From Camarhynchus parvulus (lineage: Eukaryota; Chordata; Aves; Passeriformes; Thraupidae), in contig NC_044572.1 of NCBI RefSeq assembly GCF_901933205.1, positions 35,185,501-35,249,500 on the forward strand: a stretch of 64,000 bases of DNA, written 5' to 3'. The notes under the pieces were generated by a model. The model did no database searches and had not been told where the DNA came from. It saw only the letters and a list, made by a program, of their open reading frames with translations. This document shows, in pieces, positions 25,701 through 36,600 of the stretch. The position numbers and the translations under genes are program-made. Every line of letters starts with the position of its first letter. Position 1 is the first letter of the stretch.

Positions 25701-26922
25701 CAGGTAGCAGTGGGAGGCACCCCAATGACCAGTTTATGCAGTGTTATTTAAGCTCTTTTATCCCAAAATAAATAAGGCATTAATGCATTGCTTTTGGGCA
25801 TTTGGGGAGGGAGGAGTAAAAAAAAAACCAACCAAACAAAAAACCACTTGCCCCCTGACAAAATGCTCCTCACAGAACTATTCGCAGATGGGATTGTGGA
25901 GCCCTGTGAGAGGCCTGGATTCAGAAAAGCATTACTAGAAGAGATCACCTATATTAAAATAAATAAATAAATAAATAAAGGTATATTTATTTATTTATAC
26001 ATATATATGTATGTATGTGTATATACACACACACACACACATATATATACACATACACATAAAGTAGCAAGTCCAGAGAAGGTGAAGGTGCACCAAGATT
26101 GTTGGAGGAATGGAGCAGCACCTCTCCTATGCGGACAGGCTGAAAGAACTGGGGTTGTTCAGCCTGGTGCAGAAAAAGCTCCAGGTGACCTAATTGTACC
26201 TTTCCAGTACCTCAAGGGAGCTTACAAGAAAGATGGAGAGATACAATTTTAAAAAGGGCTTGTAGTGACGGGACAAGAGGTGATGGCTTTAAAGTGAGAG
26301 CAGGCTCAGATTAGATATTCGAAAGAAGTTCTTTACTGTGAGGGTGGTAAGCCACTGGAACAGGCTGCCCAAGGAAGCTGTTGACAGCCTATTCCGGGAG
26401 GTGTTCAAGGCCAGGCTGGATGGGGCTCTGAGCAACCTGAGCAGCGCTCAAAGGCTCCTCGGATGCGGCTGCTCTGAGCAACTTGAACTAGTGAAGGGTC
26501 AAGGAATCTTTAGGGTCACGCACAACTGTAGGCATTATATACATATATATATATACACATATATATACACACACACGTATATATATACATATATAGACAG
26601 ATATATATACACACACATATATAGATACACACACACATATATATGTATGTATGTATGTATTTCCCCACGCAAGCTCAGCCAGCAGCTCGCCCAAAGACAC
26701 GCCGCTCACTTACGTCGAGTGAAACATGGATCCGTCCCTCTCCAAGAAGCCCTCGTAGTGAACCAGCATCAAGTCCCCCCACTTGGTCCGCCGGTGGCAG
26801 AGGAAAGGCTTGTGCAGCACCTCCACCTTCACGTCGGGCGCGGGGGGAATCAGCGCCGCGCCCGCGCAGCCCAGCGCCGCGCACAGCAGGGCGGAGCCGA
26901 GCAGCAGCAGCCCCGCCGCCAT
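19593..26922 (-). CDS. FKBP14: FKBP14 (FKBP22), ER-lumen peptidyl-prolyl isomerase, 4 coding exons
   Basis: Coding exons are complement(26714..26922), (23801..23952), (21057..21184) and (19593..19751). They sum to 648 bases, 215 residues plus stop, against 211 in human as I recall it; all junctions are GT-AG and keep frame. Residues 1 to about 23 are a Leu/Ala-rich signal peptide. The FKBP domain spans about 45-138, with YEGFLERDG, the GWDRGL segment and LAYGKEG. EF-hand 1 is the loop D152-E163 and EF-hand 2 is D196-E207; both have the canonical acidic positions. N180-D-T182 is an N-glycosylation sequon, and the chain ends HDEL for ER retrieval. The family catalyses proline isomerisation in the ER, mainly on procollagens, and human loss causes a kyphoscoliotic Ehlers-Danlos form. 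FKBP7 is the nearest alternative, but the match to remembered FKBP14 sequence is nearly continuous. The ATG at 26922 has G at -3 and +4 and leads directly into the signal peptide. PLEKHA8 lies head to head with it. Confidence 0.96.
19987..20007. promoter_or_regulatory. Paired palindromic AP-1-like site (FKBP14 intron 3)
   Basis: CTGACTCA and TGAGTCAG flank AAAAA, forming an 8-5-8 perfect inverted repeat. Each arm contains the AP-1 consensus TGA(C/G)TCA. Function is inferred from motif only. Confidence 0.5.
21057..21184 (-). CDS. FKBP14: FKBP14 coding exon 3
   Basis: This exon encodes G121 to E163: the last FKBP strand (STLIFNIDLLEI) and the first EF-hand loop with D152, N154, D156, S160 and E163. 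The donor is CAAGAG|GTGAGT. Confidence 0.96.
22223..22243. promoter_or_regulatory. Paired palindromic AP-1-like site (FKBP14 intron 2)
   Basis: The same two 8-base arms as at 19987, CTGACTCA and TGAGTCAG, flank AATGA. Only the spacer differs from the intron 3 copy. Confidence 0.5.
23801..23952 (-). CDS. FKBP14: FKBP14 coding exon 2
   Basis: This exon encodes residues T70 to G121, the core of the FKBP domain, beginning HKHNNGQP and including the GWDRGL turn and LAYGKEG loop that line the active site. The acceptor is AG|TCACAAG and the donor AAAG|GTAAAA. One base of G121 lies here and two in exon 3. Confidence 0.96.
25118..25545 (-). mobile_element. CR1 LINE 3' fragment (FKBP14 intron 1)
   Basis: The 3' end ATCATAGAATCATAAAATGG is at the left, followed by CAGCCTGCTCCAGTGCC and TCTCAGCCTTTCCACACAGGAGAGG. 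This is the CR1 3' region read on the complement. It lies in the same orientation as FKBP14. Confidence 0.93.
25960..26060. repeat. Compound microsatellite (AAAT)n/(TA)n/(CA)n
   Basis: AAATAAAT units give way to TATTTATT, ATATGTATG and then (AC)n with (AT)n. It directly precedes a CR1 copy. Confidence 0.9.
26085..26520 (+). mobile_element. CR1 LINE fragment (FKBP14 intron 1)
   Basis: GCAGCACCTCTCCTATG, GTTCAGCCTGGTGCAG, AAAGAAGTTCTTTACTGTGAGG and CACTGGAACAGGCTGCCCAAGG are CR1 3'-region signatures in the plus orientation. The terminal ATTCTATG repeats are absent. It is opposite in direction to the copy at 25118-25545. Confidence 0.92.
26535..26662. repeat. Compound (TA)n/(CA)n/(ATGT)n microsatellite
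   Basis: About 125 bases of alternating AT, AC and ATGT units follow the CR1 copy. The tract lies about 50 bases from the FKBP14 exon 1 donor. Confidence 0.9.
26714..26922 (-). CDS. FKBP14: FKBP14 coding exon 1
   Basis: This exon encodes residues 1-69 plus two bases of T70: the signal peptide, the ALIPPAPDVKVEVL segment and the first FKBP strands ending MFHST. The donor reads CGAC|GTAAGT on the minus strand. The signal peptide is GC-rich and differs from the human one, while the sequence after ALIP is conserved. Confidence 0.95.
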
Positions 26923-27511
26923 CGCTGCCGCCTCACCGCTCTCACCGTGCCGCCATCCAGCGCCCCGAGCCCGGCCGCTCCGTCCGACGTGGCAGCGGCG
27001 CGCACCGCTGCCAGTCCCGGCTCCCGACGGCCCGGCACAGGCGTCGCGCTCGCTGATTGGCTCTCCGCAGGGCGAGCTCAGGAGGAGCTGTCGCCCATTG
27101 GGACGCGTCCCTGTCCTTCTCTCAGCCCATCCAATCGGCAGGCCCGAACAGCCGAGGGGGGTGGGCGGGCCGGGCGCTCCGGGAGCGCCGGCGAGCGGGG
27201 CAGCCCCGCGCAGCGCGCGCACAATAGAGCCGGCCGCTGCCGGCCGTTGATTGGGCGGCGGCCGCAGCGAGGGCGCGTTCCGATTGGCCACGGGAGGCCA
27301 CCTGCTCTGGGCATTCCGCGTCTGCTCCCCGCGCCCGCCTCTCCCTCCCGCCGGTCACGCGGGCCGCGATTCACAGCGCGGGTTGCGCTGCCGTAGCGCC
27401 GCGGGGCCGTGCCGTGGCTGCGCGGCTGCGGCGCTCCCTGCGCTGGGGAGCGTGGCGGCGGCGGCGGGGGGCGGGCGCGGCGCGGGCCGGGCGGGGGCGC
27501 GCGCCCCCGCG

Positions 27512-27612
27512 ATGGCGCTGTGTGGCGGCGGCGCGGCGGAGCGCGGGCGGCGGCGGGCGGCGTGACCCCGCCGGGGGGCGGCCGCGCTGCATGGGGCCGG
27601 GGGCCGGCCGGC
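27512..27612 (+). promoter_or_regulatory. PLEKHA8: PLEKHA8 5' leader with two upstream ATGs
   Basis: ATG at 27512 (G at -3 and +4) opens a 17-codon uORF that ends at the TGA at 27563-27565. ATG at 27591 (T at -3) is out of frame and would run past the PLEKHA8 start into exon 2. Both matter only if transcription starts upstream of 27512, which is not known. Confidence 0.5.
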
Positions 27613-27652
27613 ATGGAGGGGGTCCTGTACAAGTGGACCAACTACCTGAGCG
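27613..27652 (+). CDS. PLEKHA8: PLEKHA8 coding exon 1
   Basis: This exon encodes residues 1-13 and one base of G14, beginning [13 protein letters not shown]. The ATG has G at -3 and +4. The donor is AGCG|GTGAGT. K7 and the WTNYL wedge that inserts in the Golgi membrane lie here. Confidence 0.96.
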
Positions 27653-30600
27653 GTGAGTGCCTGCCAGCGCTCAGCCTTTGCGGGACGGGCGCCGTCATCT
27701 TCTCGTATATGTATTTATACAAGTACATACCTGTATGTATTCACTGTGCTTGCTGCGTGCGGGTCAGCGCTGCCCCTTGACCCCGCCACGCAGGAGAGCA
27801 GCCCCGGCGCTGCCTTAGTGTCACTGCCCGGCGTTTATCCCGGTGCCAGTGCCCGTCCGGGGCCGTGGGTTGGGGTTTGGGTAGTTTGGATGCTCTGGGT
27901 CACAGCTCCTGCAGCGAACTTCCCCGTTCTCCACACACCTCCGGGGAACTTCTATCGAGGCGACTCGGGGCATTCCCAGAGCTGGGAGAAAAACGTGCTG
28001 CCATTCAGTCCCACCTGGGGGATTCGGATGAGAAGGCATGCAGAAAACCAAAAAGACTAGGAAAAAGGTGGAGGGGGTTTGTCCGGCTAGCTCTAGGCCC
28101 AAATTTTAATTTTTAGGGTGTTCCCGTGCCATGGAAGGCTTGATTGTCATGGCAGGTTGGAAGCAGCCGTGTGTGGCCAGGGTTTGCTCAGCAGAGGTTG
28201 AAGGTGGTGGGGTCAGAAGCCCCCTGTGTTCCCATGGGATGTCACCTTCGAGTCAGGTGGGGCAGAGGTGTGTGGTTTGGGGCTGTGGATGGGGTCTTGC
28301 CAGGTGCCCACCTCTGTGTGGTTTGTGGGAACAGTTTGGGAACTTGAAGGTCGGAGAGGAGTAACCACGACCACCCTGACACTGCCAGGTGCGAGTGCTG
28401 CTCAGCAGTGTGTGTGTGTGTGTGCAAGGGCTGCTGCCTTGCTTGACTTTCTCCCGAGAGGCTGGAACAGCTGCAGCACTCTGGTTAGCTGGGAAAGTGG
28501 AGGAAATCAAAATTAAACAAAGAAAAAGCTGAAGCACAAGCGAGTGTTGAATTCATGTGGTAGGGATGGGGGGGCAGCAGTGGTGCACGAGGCTGGATTT
28601 ATTGCTATGCTGGAAGATTGCTGTGACTTTTCCCCTTTAGGCAATAGGTGTTCTGAGATGAGAATCAAAATTTGTCAGGTCTCAGTGAACAGACATGGAT
28701 TTTTTCCTTTTGTTGTTAATTATTTGTGAATGCTCTTGAATTATGAAGTGGTGGTAGGAGCAGCCATGCTTGCCTTTTCCATGTGAATTGCAGAACTGTG
28801 GGATTGATGTTAGTCCTTTCCCCATACTAACACCACCTATGGTTCAGCTGATCGAAAGTTTTACATGTTTTTCTTTGCATTGCTGAGATGCTGGGGTGTG
28901 TCTGGAACCCTTGTGCTTGGTTTCATGCCATGAGACCTGGGAATGTGTGTCTGTAGGAAACAATCCATGTTGTTGTAGATAACTGAGTGGCATTTGACAT
29001 TTTAGTGCCTGAGTGTGCCTGTTGTAGGATCAGCTGGTCTTCTGTTTTGATGGTAAGATGAAGACTAAGAAGTAATCTGTTTTCATCAAAATCAAGTTTT
29101 CTATTGCTAGCCACACTGATAAGCGCTTCCAGTCAAATGACCCTGCATGAAGAAGGATGATGCTTTGCAAACCTCAGTCGAGTGAATGCAGAGTGAAGGA
29201 AACTTTTCCTTGCGTATGTAAGATTTGTACTGGCTGAAAACTAGGAGAGGTTTTGCTGTCAACACAGAGAAAATCTGTGATGGAAGATTGAAGCATCCTT
29301 CTGATTTCTTGGTTGAAACTTGACTCTTCCAGTAAGTGTCGTGGTCAGGGTCACTCTGCCTTTTGTTAGGTTGCAGAAGGCCCATGGTGTGTTTGAGAAC
29401 AGTAAATTTGCTGTTCTGCAAGCTGTCTGTACATACTAGTGCTTTCTTTTGCTGCAAAATGAAGAGTTCCTGCCCTGAAGCCATTAAGTTACAAATTTAT
29501 GCAGAGATGAAAAAAAAAAATTTCATTCTGGAATGTAGCGATCGTTGTAGCAATAACGAAGAGCTGGAGAGTGAGAGACAGGAAAGCCTCCTTTTGGGGA
29601 TTAAGGGAAATAAGAAGGTTCAACAGGTCATCCAGAACAGTATTTCTGCCAGTATTCTGCCCCCAGTACGCTTTTCCTGTTGCTCAAGATTGATGAATCA
29701 GGTGCAGTACAGTGTAAACGATGCATGCAAAAAGTGGGGAAATTGTGTGTCATCCCTCTGTGTTGGTGTGTGCCTGTGCTAATAACGCAGTGCTGATGTA
29801 CTTCAGAATGAGGAGGACCCCTCACAGTCAGAGAAGAGATAGACCAGGCATAAAATTGTAGAAAAGAACTGCTTTTCCTTCTTGCTGTGAGAGAGGAGCT
29901 GATGCGAGTTCGTTGGTAATTGAGTCTTTTCTGGGAATTTTGATTTCGTAATGTCTTATGTCATTGCCATCATGAGAGGTCAAGTCCACATCAGCCCATT
30001 TCCTCCCAGCTCTTGGGCCCAGAGCTAGATCTGTGTTGCAAATTACATAGTTATTGACAGCAGGAACGTTTCAGAAATAGAAAACAAGTTTGGTTTTCTG
30101 TGGGTAAAGGGCAAAGAAAGCACACCGTGATTGCCACCAACTGAAAGACAGATCAGTTTGTCTTACTGCTTAAACAAGTTATCTTGTTTGTAATAAATGC
30201 ACTTGTTTGCTCTGTGTAGATTAGAATAAATTAAATCAGTATTACCTGGTTTCTGCTGGAAGGTAGGGTTTTTCCTCTGGTGTTGATCCTGCACTCACAT
30301 TGTGGTTTCTATATGCAGGGTTTCCAGTGCTAACTTGGAAATCTCTTGAGTTTAGAAAACTGAGATTTTTTAGAGTTTTTCTGTCCCCTAATGCAATGGC
30401 CACCAGAGAGTGATTTCTCAGTGTGTTACTTTTGTTTAAGTTCAAGTGAAGTGTGCCAACTTTGGATCAGATATACAGTCACAAAGTTCTAGCCCATGAA
30501 AATCTGTTGTGATCTTGTGTTTGTGTTGTGTGTCTTTTGATTGCTCTTGTCTATGCTTCCCTCGCTAAATTGGTTAAAACCTTAAGAGAGCAGGGAACTT

Positions 30601-33600
30601 TGCAAGCAGAATTATTGTCATATAAAGTGAGACAGCACTTTTTCTCTTGGGCAGATATGTAATGCATCTGCAAACTTCAAATTATTAATCCTCAAAACCC
30701 AGAGCAGGGTGACTTAAATCATGCAGGCATGTTAGTTGGCCTCAGCTGAGCTTATAGTCAAAGCATGTAACATGATCTTAAAAAATTCCTATATTTCATC
30801 CTTTGCCAAAAGTCTCTATCTGATGTTAGCTTTGCTCGATGGGGGCTGGGGATGGGTGTGTGACTATTGTTTCAGTGCCTCTTAACTGTAGTAAGCAGTT
30901 GGAATGATAAAAGTGTCACTGTGTGCCCTCCCTGTAGCTCCTCGGTTTGTTGTGCTGCCACTGCCTGCAGTCCTGGCTGAGCACAAACCATTCTGGTGTG
31001 GGCAGCATCAAAGGCAGATCCTGGCTGCAATGTCACAGCGTGACTGATCTCCAGCTGGGGAATGCTGCTGGCAGGATAGAGAAAGGACAGACCAAAGCTG
31101 AACTGCTCGTGAAAGCTGCTCTTGGCTGCTTGGAAACTGCCTCCCATGGGACTCTGAATTTAACCTGCAGTGTGTGCTCTTTGTTGAGCATAACTTCTGG
31201 TTAATAAAATAAATTGATTTAGTCTTTGGGGTTAGCCTTGTAAAAGACATTGATGATTTTTTTCTCATCAGGTTTATAGAATGAGTAAGCTACTGCTGGG
31301 AAGCAGCATGGAATTGGGGAATACCTCCCTTCAATGGTGTGTGAGAACTTGGCACTTTTAAGTTGATTTTTTTCTTTCTGCTGAAATTCAGTTCAGTTTA
31401 GGTCTTCAGTTCAGGCATACACCCTACCTGGAATTGCTGGCCACAGGCAGGATTGCTGCTAACTCTGGAAGAATGGTATGGATCAGCTTTGGCTGGTTCA
31501 AAGGCAGCTTCATCATTTGAGGAAAATGACTAATTCCACTGCCTTGCCTGGTATTTTTTAGGTGCTCCATAAAATGGCTTTGATCACTTTCCTTTACAAG
31601 ACTAAGCTTTTCCTGATATTTAAATATTCACTATCTTATTTGTGGTGAGTAATTCTACCCCTAAGTAATTAATCTTCCTCAAGGCATGATAGACTCGCCT
31701 TCATGCCATCACCAGTGACGCTACATCATGCCACATACTTCAGATAGCTCTCCCCATCTACCTGTATGTAATCATCCCCTCTCAGTTTATTGTTGTACTT
31801 TGGATTCTTTTCAGTTTATCCCAAGATAAACCAAGAGCCAACACCAAGCAGTATATTTCAGCTTCCACATAAAACTTTAAATTGCTCTTGTCTCTAATGA
31901 TTCAGACTTCTTTAATAAACTTGGGGATAGAGCTCAAGAAAATGAGAAAAAGCATTAGTTCTTGTATTTTGGATCTGGATGCATGTGATATTGCTTAGAG
32001 CAAGTCTTTGTTTTGGGAGTTTGAGAAATCTGACCTTTTGAGATGAGAGACACATATCCTTCCAGCTGATATCGAGCTCTGGAAATAAGCTTCTCTGTTT
32101 CCAGACATAGAGGAATTAATCAAAAACTTCACACTTAGAAAAAGACTTGGTTCTAAAAAGCCTTTTATAATTTCCCCCTTCATTTTAGCCTCTGGGTATA
32201 GTCCAAGTTCTGATTGTATAAAATTAGAAGTCTGGTTTTTGTGGAGGTGGACCTAGACAGCTGAGGTTTCTGTTGCCTTCGGGGCAATGGACTGCCATCT
32301 GTTATTGGCTGTGGCCTGCTCTCAGGATCCAGGTGTTGGTTTAGATGAATGCCTGACTCTTAGCCAGTTCTGGCTGGATGAGACTTTTCATGCAGTATAC
32401 TTCAGGGACTGATTAGTTAATTCTCTTTGGATGTTGCTTAGTTGTCTTTGTGTGATTTGACCATTCTCATTATTTTTTCCCCTTTCCATCTGTATTTCTT
32501 CATGCAGCAACCTTGCTTTTGTCCAACCTTTTTGGAATTATGTAATGTGTTCACAGTAGAAAAGTTTGATGAGGCTGCAGGAATGGAAATCGGTGTCCCC
32601 TCTCTCCTCTGTGTTAGAGCAGTGCTGCAGAGCCTCCATTCCCTGCCAGGTATGCTGCAGTACTGGTGCCGCTGCATTCAGTCCCCCTGCACTGAAGTAA
32701 GTAAGTGATCACAGGAAATGGCTGGGTAGGACAGAAACCAAAGGTGTGGTAGACTGCTGGTGAAGAGATAGCATCATGTGGTATCTGTATGTGCTTACAT
32801 AAGTTCAGTGTGTTAACTTAGTCTGGCCTGATAACCACCCCAGGGGTCAGAGAGAGGAGCAGCTTGGTTTCCGAGGCTGGGAAATACAAACAGAGGAGGA
32901 AAACTCCCAGGAGCTTTGTATTACTTGAATTAGTGTCTGAGCAGAGGGCCTGTGTTATTGAACTTCCGCCTCCACCCTCTGCCCTTCATCCTTTCACTGC
33001 GTCCCCTTCGAAAATGCTTGACTGATACATTGTGCTCTCTGCTCTCTGTGCCTTGGCTGGGCACTGCCATAAAATCGTTTGCAAACAAACCCAGTTGCCC
33101 TGTGATGACAGGATGCTCTTTCAGCGCTGCTGACATTGGCCTAACAGTTGTGATTGAAACAAAAATGGACTTCATGGAATCCCTGTGAGAAAAACAGTTT
33201 GGGAGAAGGTCGTTGTGTTAAAGCCTGTTCCAGCTGTTGCTTCCTTCACTCTAGTGTCCCTCAAGCAAGTGCTTTAAAAAGTGGTACCATTGTTAAGGTG
33301 CTAAATCTTTGACCTTCATTACCTTTAGGGGCTTTAGGTATTGATTCCTGCTGTTAATATGCGCATAATCAGAGTAAAATTGCAATATGGGTATTTCCAG
33401 AAGCTGCTCTCTAGGTGACAGGATAATAGCTCACAGAAGAAGCATAGATTGTTACACACTCTTGTCTGCCTTTCTGCTGTTCCTCATGGATACACACTGG
33501 ATTTTTATCCTGTCAGATTGTTCTGCTATAGAATTAAGGCTGCAAAATGTCTTCCGGCACCTGGGATTGCCCTTCCCAAAATTCTGGGTAGCCTTAGGAG

Positions 33601-36600
33601 GCTGTGTAGAAAAAGTAGGCAGCAGTTTTGAGTGCAAAATGCTTATGTCAGGATAATATTTTACTTCTGTTCCTTGAATGAGAAAAAAGGGGAAGAGTGT
33701 GAACTTTGATCTGTGTAAGATCCTTTCTTGCAAATTGCTTTTTTTGACTGGAAGCCTGGTTGACTGACAGTGTCTTTGCCCTGCTAGAGCTGAGTTTTCA
33801 GCAGTTCTTGTCCAGCTATCCAGTCGCAGACACAGCACTGGGCCAACGATGTGGTGCTTTTGCCCTTGGGAGATAAAGCTGGAGATGGTGGGTCAGTGAG
33901 CACATGGCACAGTTTACATTTGCTCAGGGTGGGATGAAACATGGATATTGCTCATTCTCACTGTGACATGGCTCTGACTATCAGGGCAGCAACTCTGGGA
34001 CTCTTTTGTGACCCTGCACAGAAAAACAGCCATCTGTCCTGCTGTGCCACCTGTAATTAAGTCTTAGATCTTGCCCTTGTTATAAGCAGTAGGGAGGTGA
34101 TGGTGGCTTTGACTCCTCCTATTAGACAGATGTTGTAACATGGAAAGTCCATCATCATCTCCCATCTGCAGTTAAAGTCTGGATTAGGGTCAAGGAGTCC
34201 AAAGACTATCTATTGCAGAAGTTTTACAAAAACTTATTCAGAAGCTCAAGGAATTAATAAGCCTAAAGTGTTACATAATTCTCATGGAAAGCAAGCAATG
34301 ATAAAAACCTGGATGTCTGGGCATTATGCGTTTTAGAAATGCAGGTGGAAGTGGCATCTCTTAATTGCAGCTTGTTTTCCAGGTCATCAATTTGACTTCT
34401 TGAGTATGTAATTCTCCCAGATGGCTTGGCTTTGTAGATGTCGGACATGATCTACATGTCTTCAAATGCTGGTTTTGTTTTTCTTTTCTTCAGGCTTGGC
34501 ACTTTGGAAGGAATGCTGTCTGGAGTCTGAGTTGTATAACATTAAAGTTTGAATTATGTCCAAGTTTCAACTGTGTTATCAAGAAATGTCAAGTTTGCTC
34601 AGTGATAGCTACATCCAGATTTCCTGAAGTGTAATGATAGAAGTAGGCAGATCTTTCTTTCTGTGGAAACTTCGCGAGAAGTAGTGAATCCTTAGCAGGC
34701 ACAGACTACTTAAATATCTGTTTTGGTAGTGGACAATATCAAATCTTCAAGGTACTGCAGGCACTAACTTTAAATTTCACACAGGAGTGCGATATGTACT
34801 TTAACCAGTGCCTGTGAAGTCATCTGGAATATCCTCACTCTTCTGTGGCTGAGACCTTAAGCTACTAATCACTTTTTATTGTGCATTGTGCTTTATTGGG
34901 GATTTTTTTGTACATACCTTTCCCACCAAGGTCAATTTTTACTGTTAATGGTACTGTGCCTCTAAAATGAGATGTTGGAAGTACCAGCTATATTTCTTCC
35001 TGCCTGTGCACCACCAGTATAATGGACTTAAATTCTTCTTCAAAGTTATGTGATAATGCTGGCACCAGGAACACCTTAAAAGGTTCAGCTTTACCTTTCT
35101 ATATCAGGTGATATCTGAATGCTCAGTTCCAAAAATTGCAGTATTCCTGCGACAATTTACAGGAGGCAAGTAACACTGAATAAACCCAAGGCTTGTGTTA
35201 TTGGAAGTGCCTAAGTATCTTTTTGCTGCTTTGGTTTTTGTTTTGGTTTCTTTCATTCCTCCATTCTTCACTTGTCTGCAGAAGTGAAGCTCCTGTAATT
35301 AAAGATTGTATCCCTGTGCAGTGCCCATGATTTGTCAGCCACGTGCTATTTTTAGCTGGTTGTTTAGGATAACCTTCCCATGGCTGCTGACTGTCAGTGG
35401 GTACCAGGTGGTTAGTGCATCTTCTGACAGAACCTTGCTGTGAGGTTTTTAAAAATTATTTCCCTTTTACAAAAAAGCGGTTTTATTATTGTAACAATTG
35501 TGTTCTGAAAATATATATTGTCCTAGGTAAAAATTGTCTATCACAATCTTTTTAATATATATCTAATAATTAAAGAACTATTGACTCCTGCAAGGGAATA
35601 CAGATAGTTGCTCTGTTCCCCACAAAAAAAACCCCAAGACCCAGAACCAAAACAACCAACCAAATAAAAGTCTCAAAAAATATATTCATTCATGATATAT
35701 TTTTAACCAGCCTCCAAAGTGATGGAGGCAGAGTGATTTGTATGTTGGCTAATTGATTGCACAGCCTTTGATGGATGGGGCACAATTTGGTTGAGCATCA
35801 GCTGCAATTGTAAGCTGTAGGACCATGGCTGAAGTGATTCATGCGCAGCAGCAGGAGCTCCAGACTGAATTAGAGGCTTGTATTGACTGTGGCACTGTGC
35901 ATTATTTAAAGAATTGGTTCTGTGCCATTGAGTGTCTGAAGCAATTAACTGCTCCTCTCTGCTGAACAATCACTTCCTTTTTTTGTGAGTTCCCGCATAT
36001 CAGTAGTGACTTTCAGGAGAGTTGCTTTGTTTTGGAGGCAAGACAAATAGAAACCAGTCTTGCTGATTTAATTTTTTTTCTCATTCTTGTAATTTTCCCC
36101 CCTTCATATAAAGTAAAGAAGTGCTGAGAGTACTTCAGATTTTTGGTATTTTTATATTTTTCTGGGAGATAATGGAAGAGATCTAGAAGGGAATGAAATA
36201 TTATTTATGTTTAATTTGTTTTCCAGCCACCACACAGGGTTCAGCAATCTATAAACTGGGTTGGACTGAATGCAGTGGTATTGATTTAAAAAAAAAGGCA
36301 GGGGGGCAAGCCAGACCATACTCCTGCTGTTCGCCTGAGGCTTTAGGCCTTTCTAATCTTAAACTGTGTTGTGCTTGGCTTCAGCAGTTGTCTAAGGAAC
36401 CAGTTTCTAGGTGGAAAGGAGCTGTCATTCCTCCAATGTGGTATCAATCCAAGCCCAGCTTGGGCTCCTGCTGCACAGTTCTGGTTGGCAGAGCCCTGGT
36501 GCAGGGGACAGCAGAAGTGAAGGCCCTCTGCCAAAATACCTGAGAGCCCATTTGGCCCACACAGTCTTGTCCAAGTGTTTTCTTTCAGAGATGGTTGGCT

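Larger units (their letters stand above)
19752..26713 (-). other. FKBP14: FKBP14 introns 1-3
   Basis: Intron 1 (23953-26713) holds two CR1 copies in opposite orientation, the microsatellites flanking one of them, and an A/T-rich stretch. Intron 2 (21185-23800) and intron 3 (19752-21056) hold mostly unique A/T-rich sequence. Each of those two contains one paired palindromic AP-1-like motif, at 22223-22243 and 19987-20007. No further coding exon was seen. Confidence 0.85.
26690..27660. promoter_or_regulatory. Bidirectional CpG-island promoter, FKBP14 / PLEKHA8
   Basis: The 690 bases between the two start codons are strongly GC- and CpG-rich and have no evident TATA box. Five CCAAT boxes are visible: ATTGG at 27056, 27097, 27250 and 27283, and CCAAT at 27131. 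GC boxes occur near 27158-27168 (GGTGGGCGGG). The layout is typical of NF-Y/Sp1-driven divergent housekeeping promoters. Shared control of both genes is inferred from the spacing. Confidence 0.85.

Noticed and set aside
26535..26662. Regular short repeats resembling an array
   Set aside because: Units are 2-4 bases with no spacers. This is a microsatellite, not a CRISPR-type array.
26338..27396. Longest open frame in the window (352 codons, plus strand)
   Set aside because: It runs through a CR1 fragment, a TA/CA microsatellite (giving runs of I, Y and T) and the CpG-island promoter antisense to FKBP14 exon 1. It is a compositional artefact.
34263..34448. 61-codon minus-strand frame resembling a charged helical protein
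   Set aside because: No family was recognised, splice sites are not convincing, and it lies alone in PLEKHA8 intron 1.
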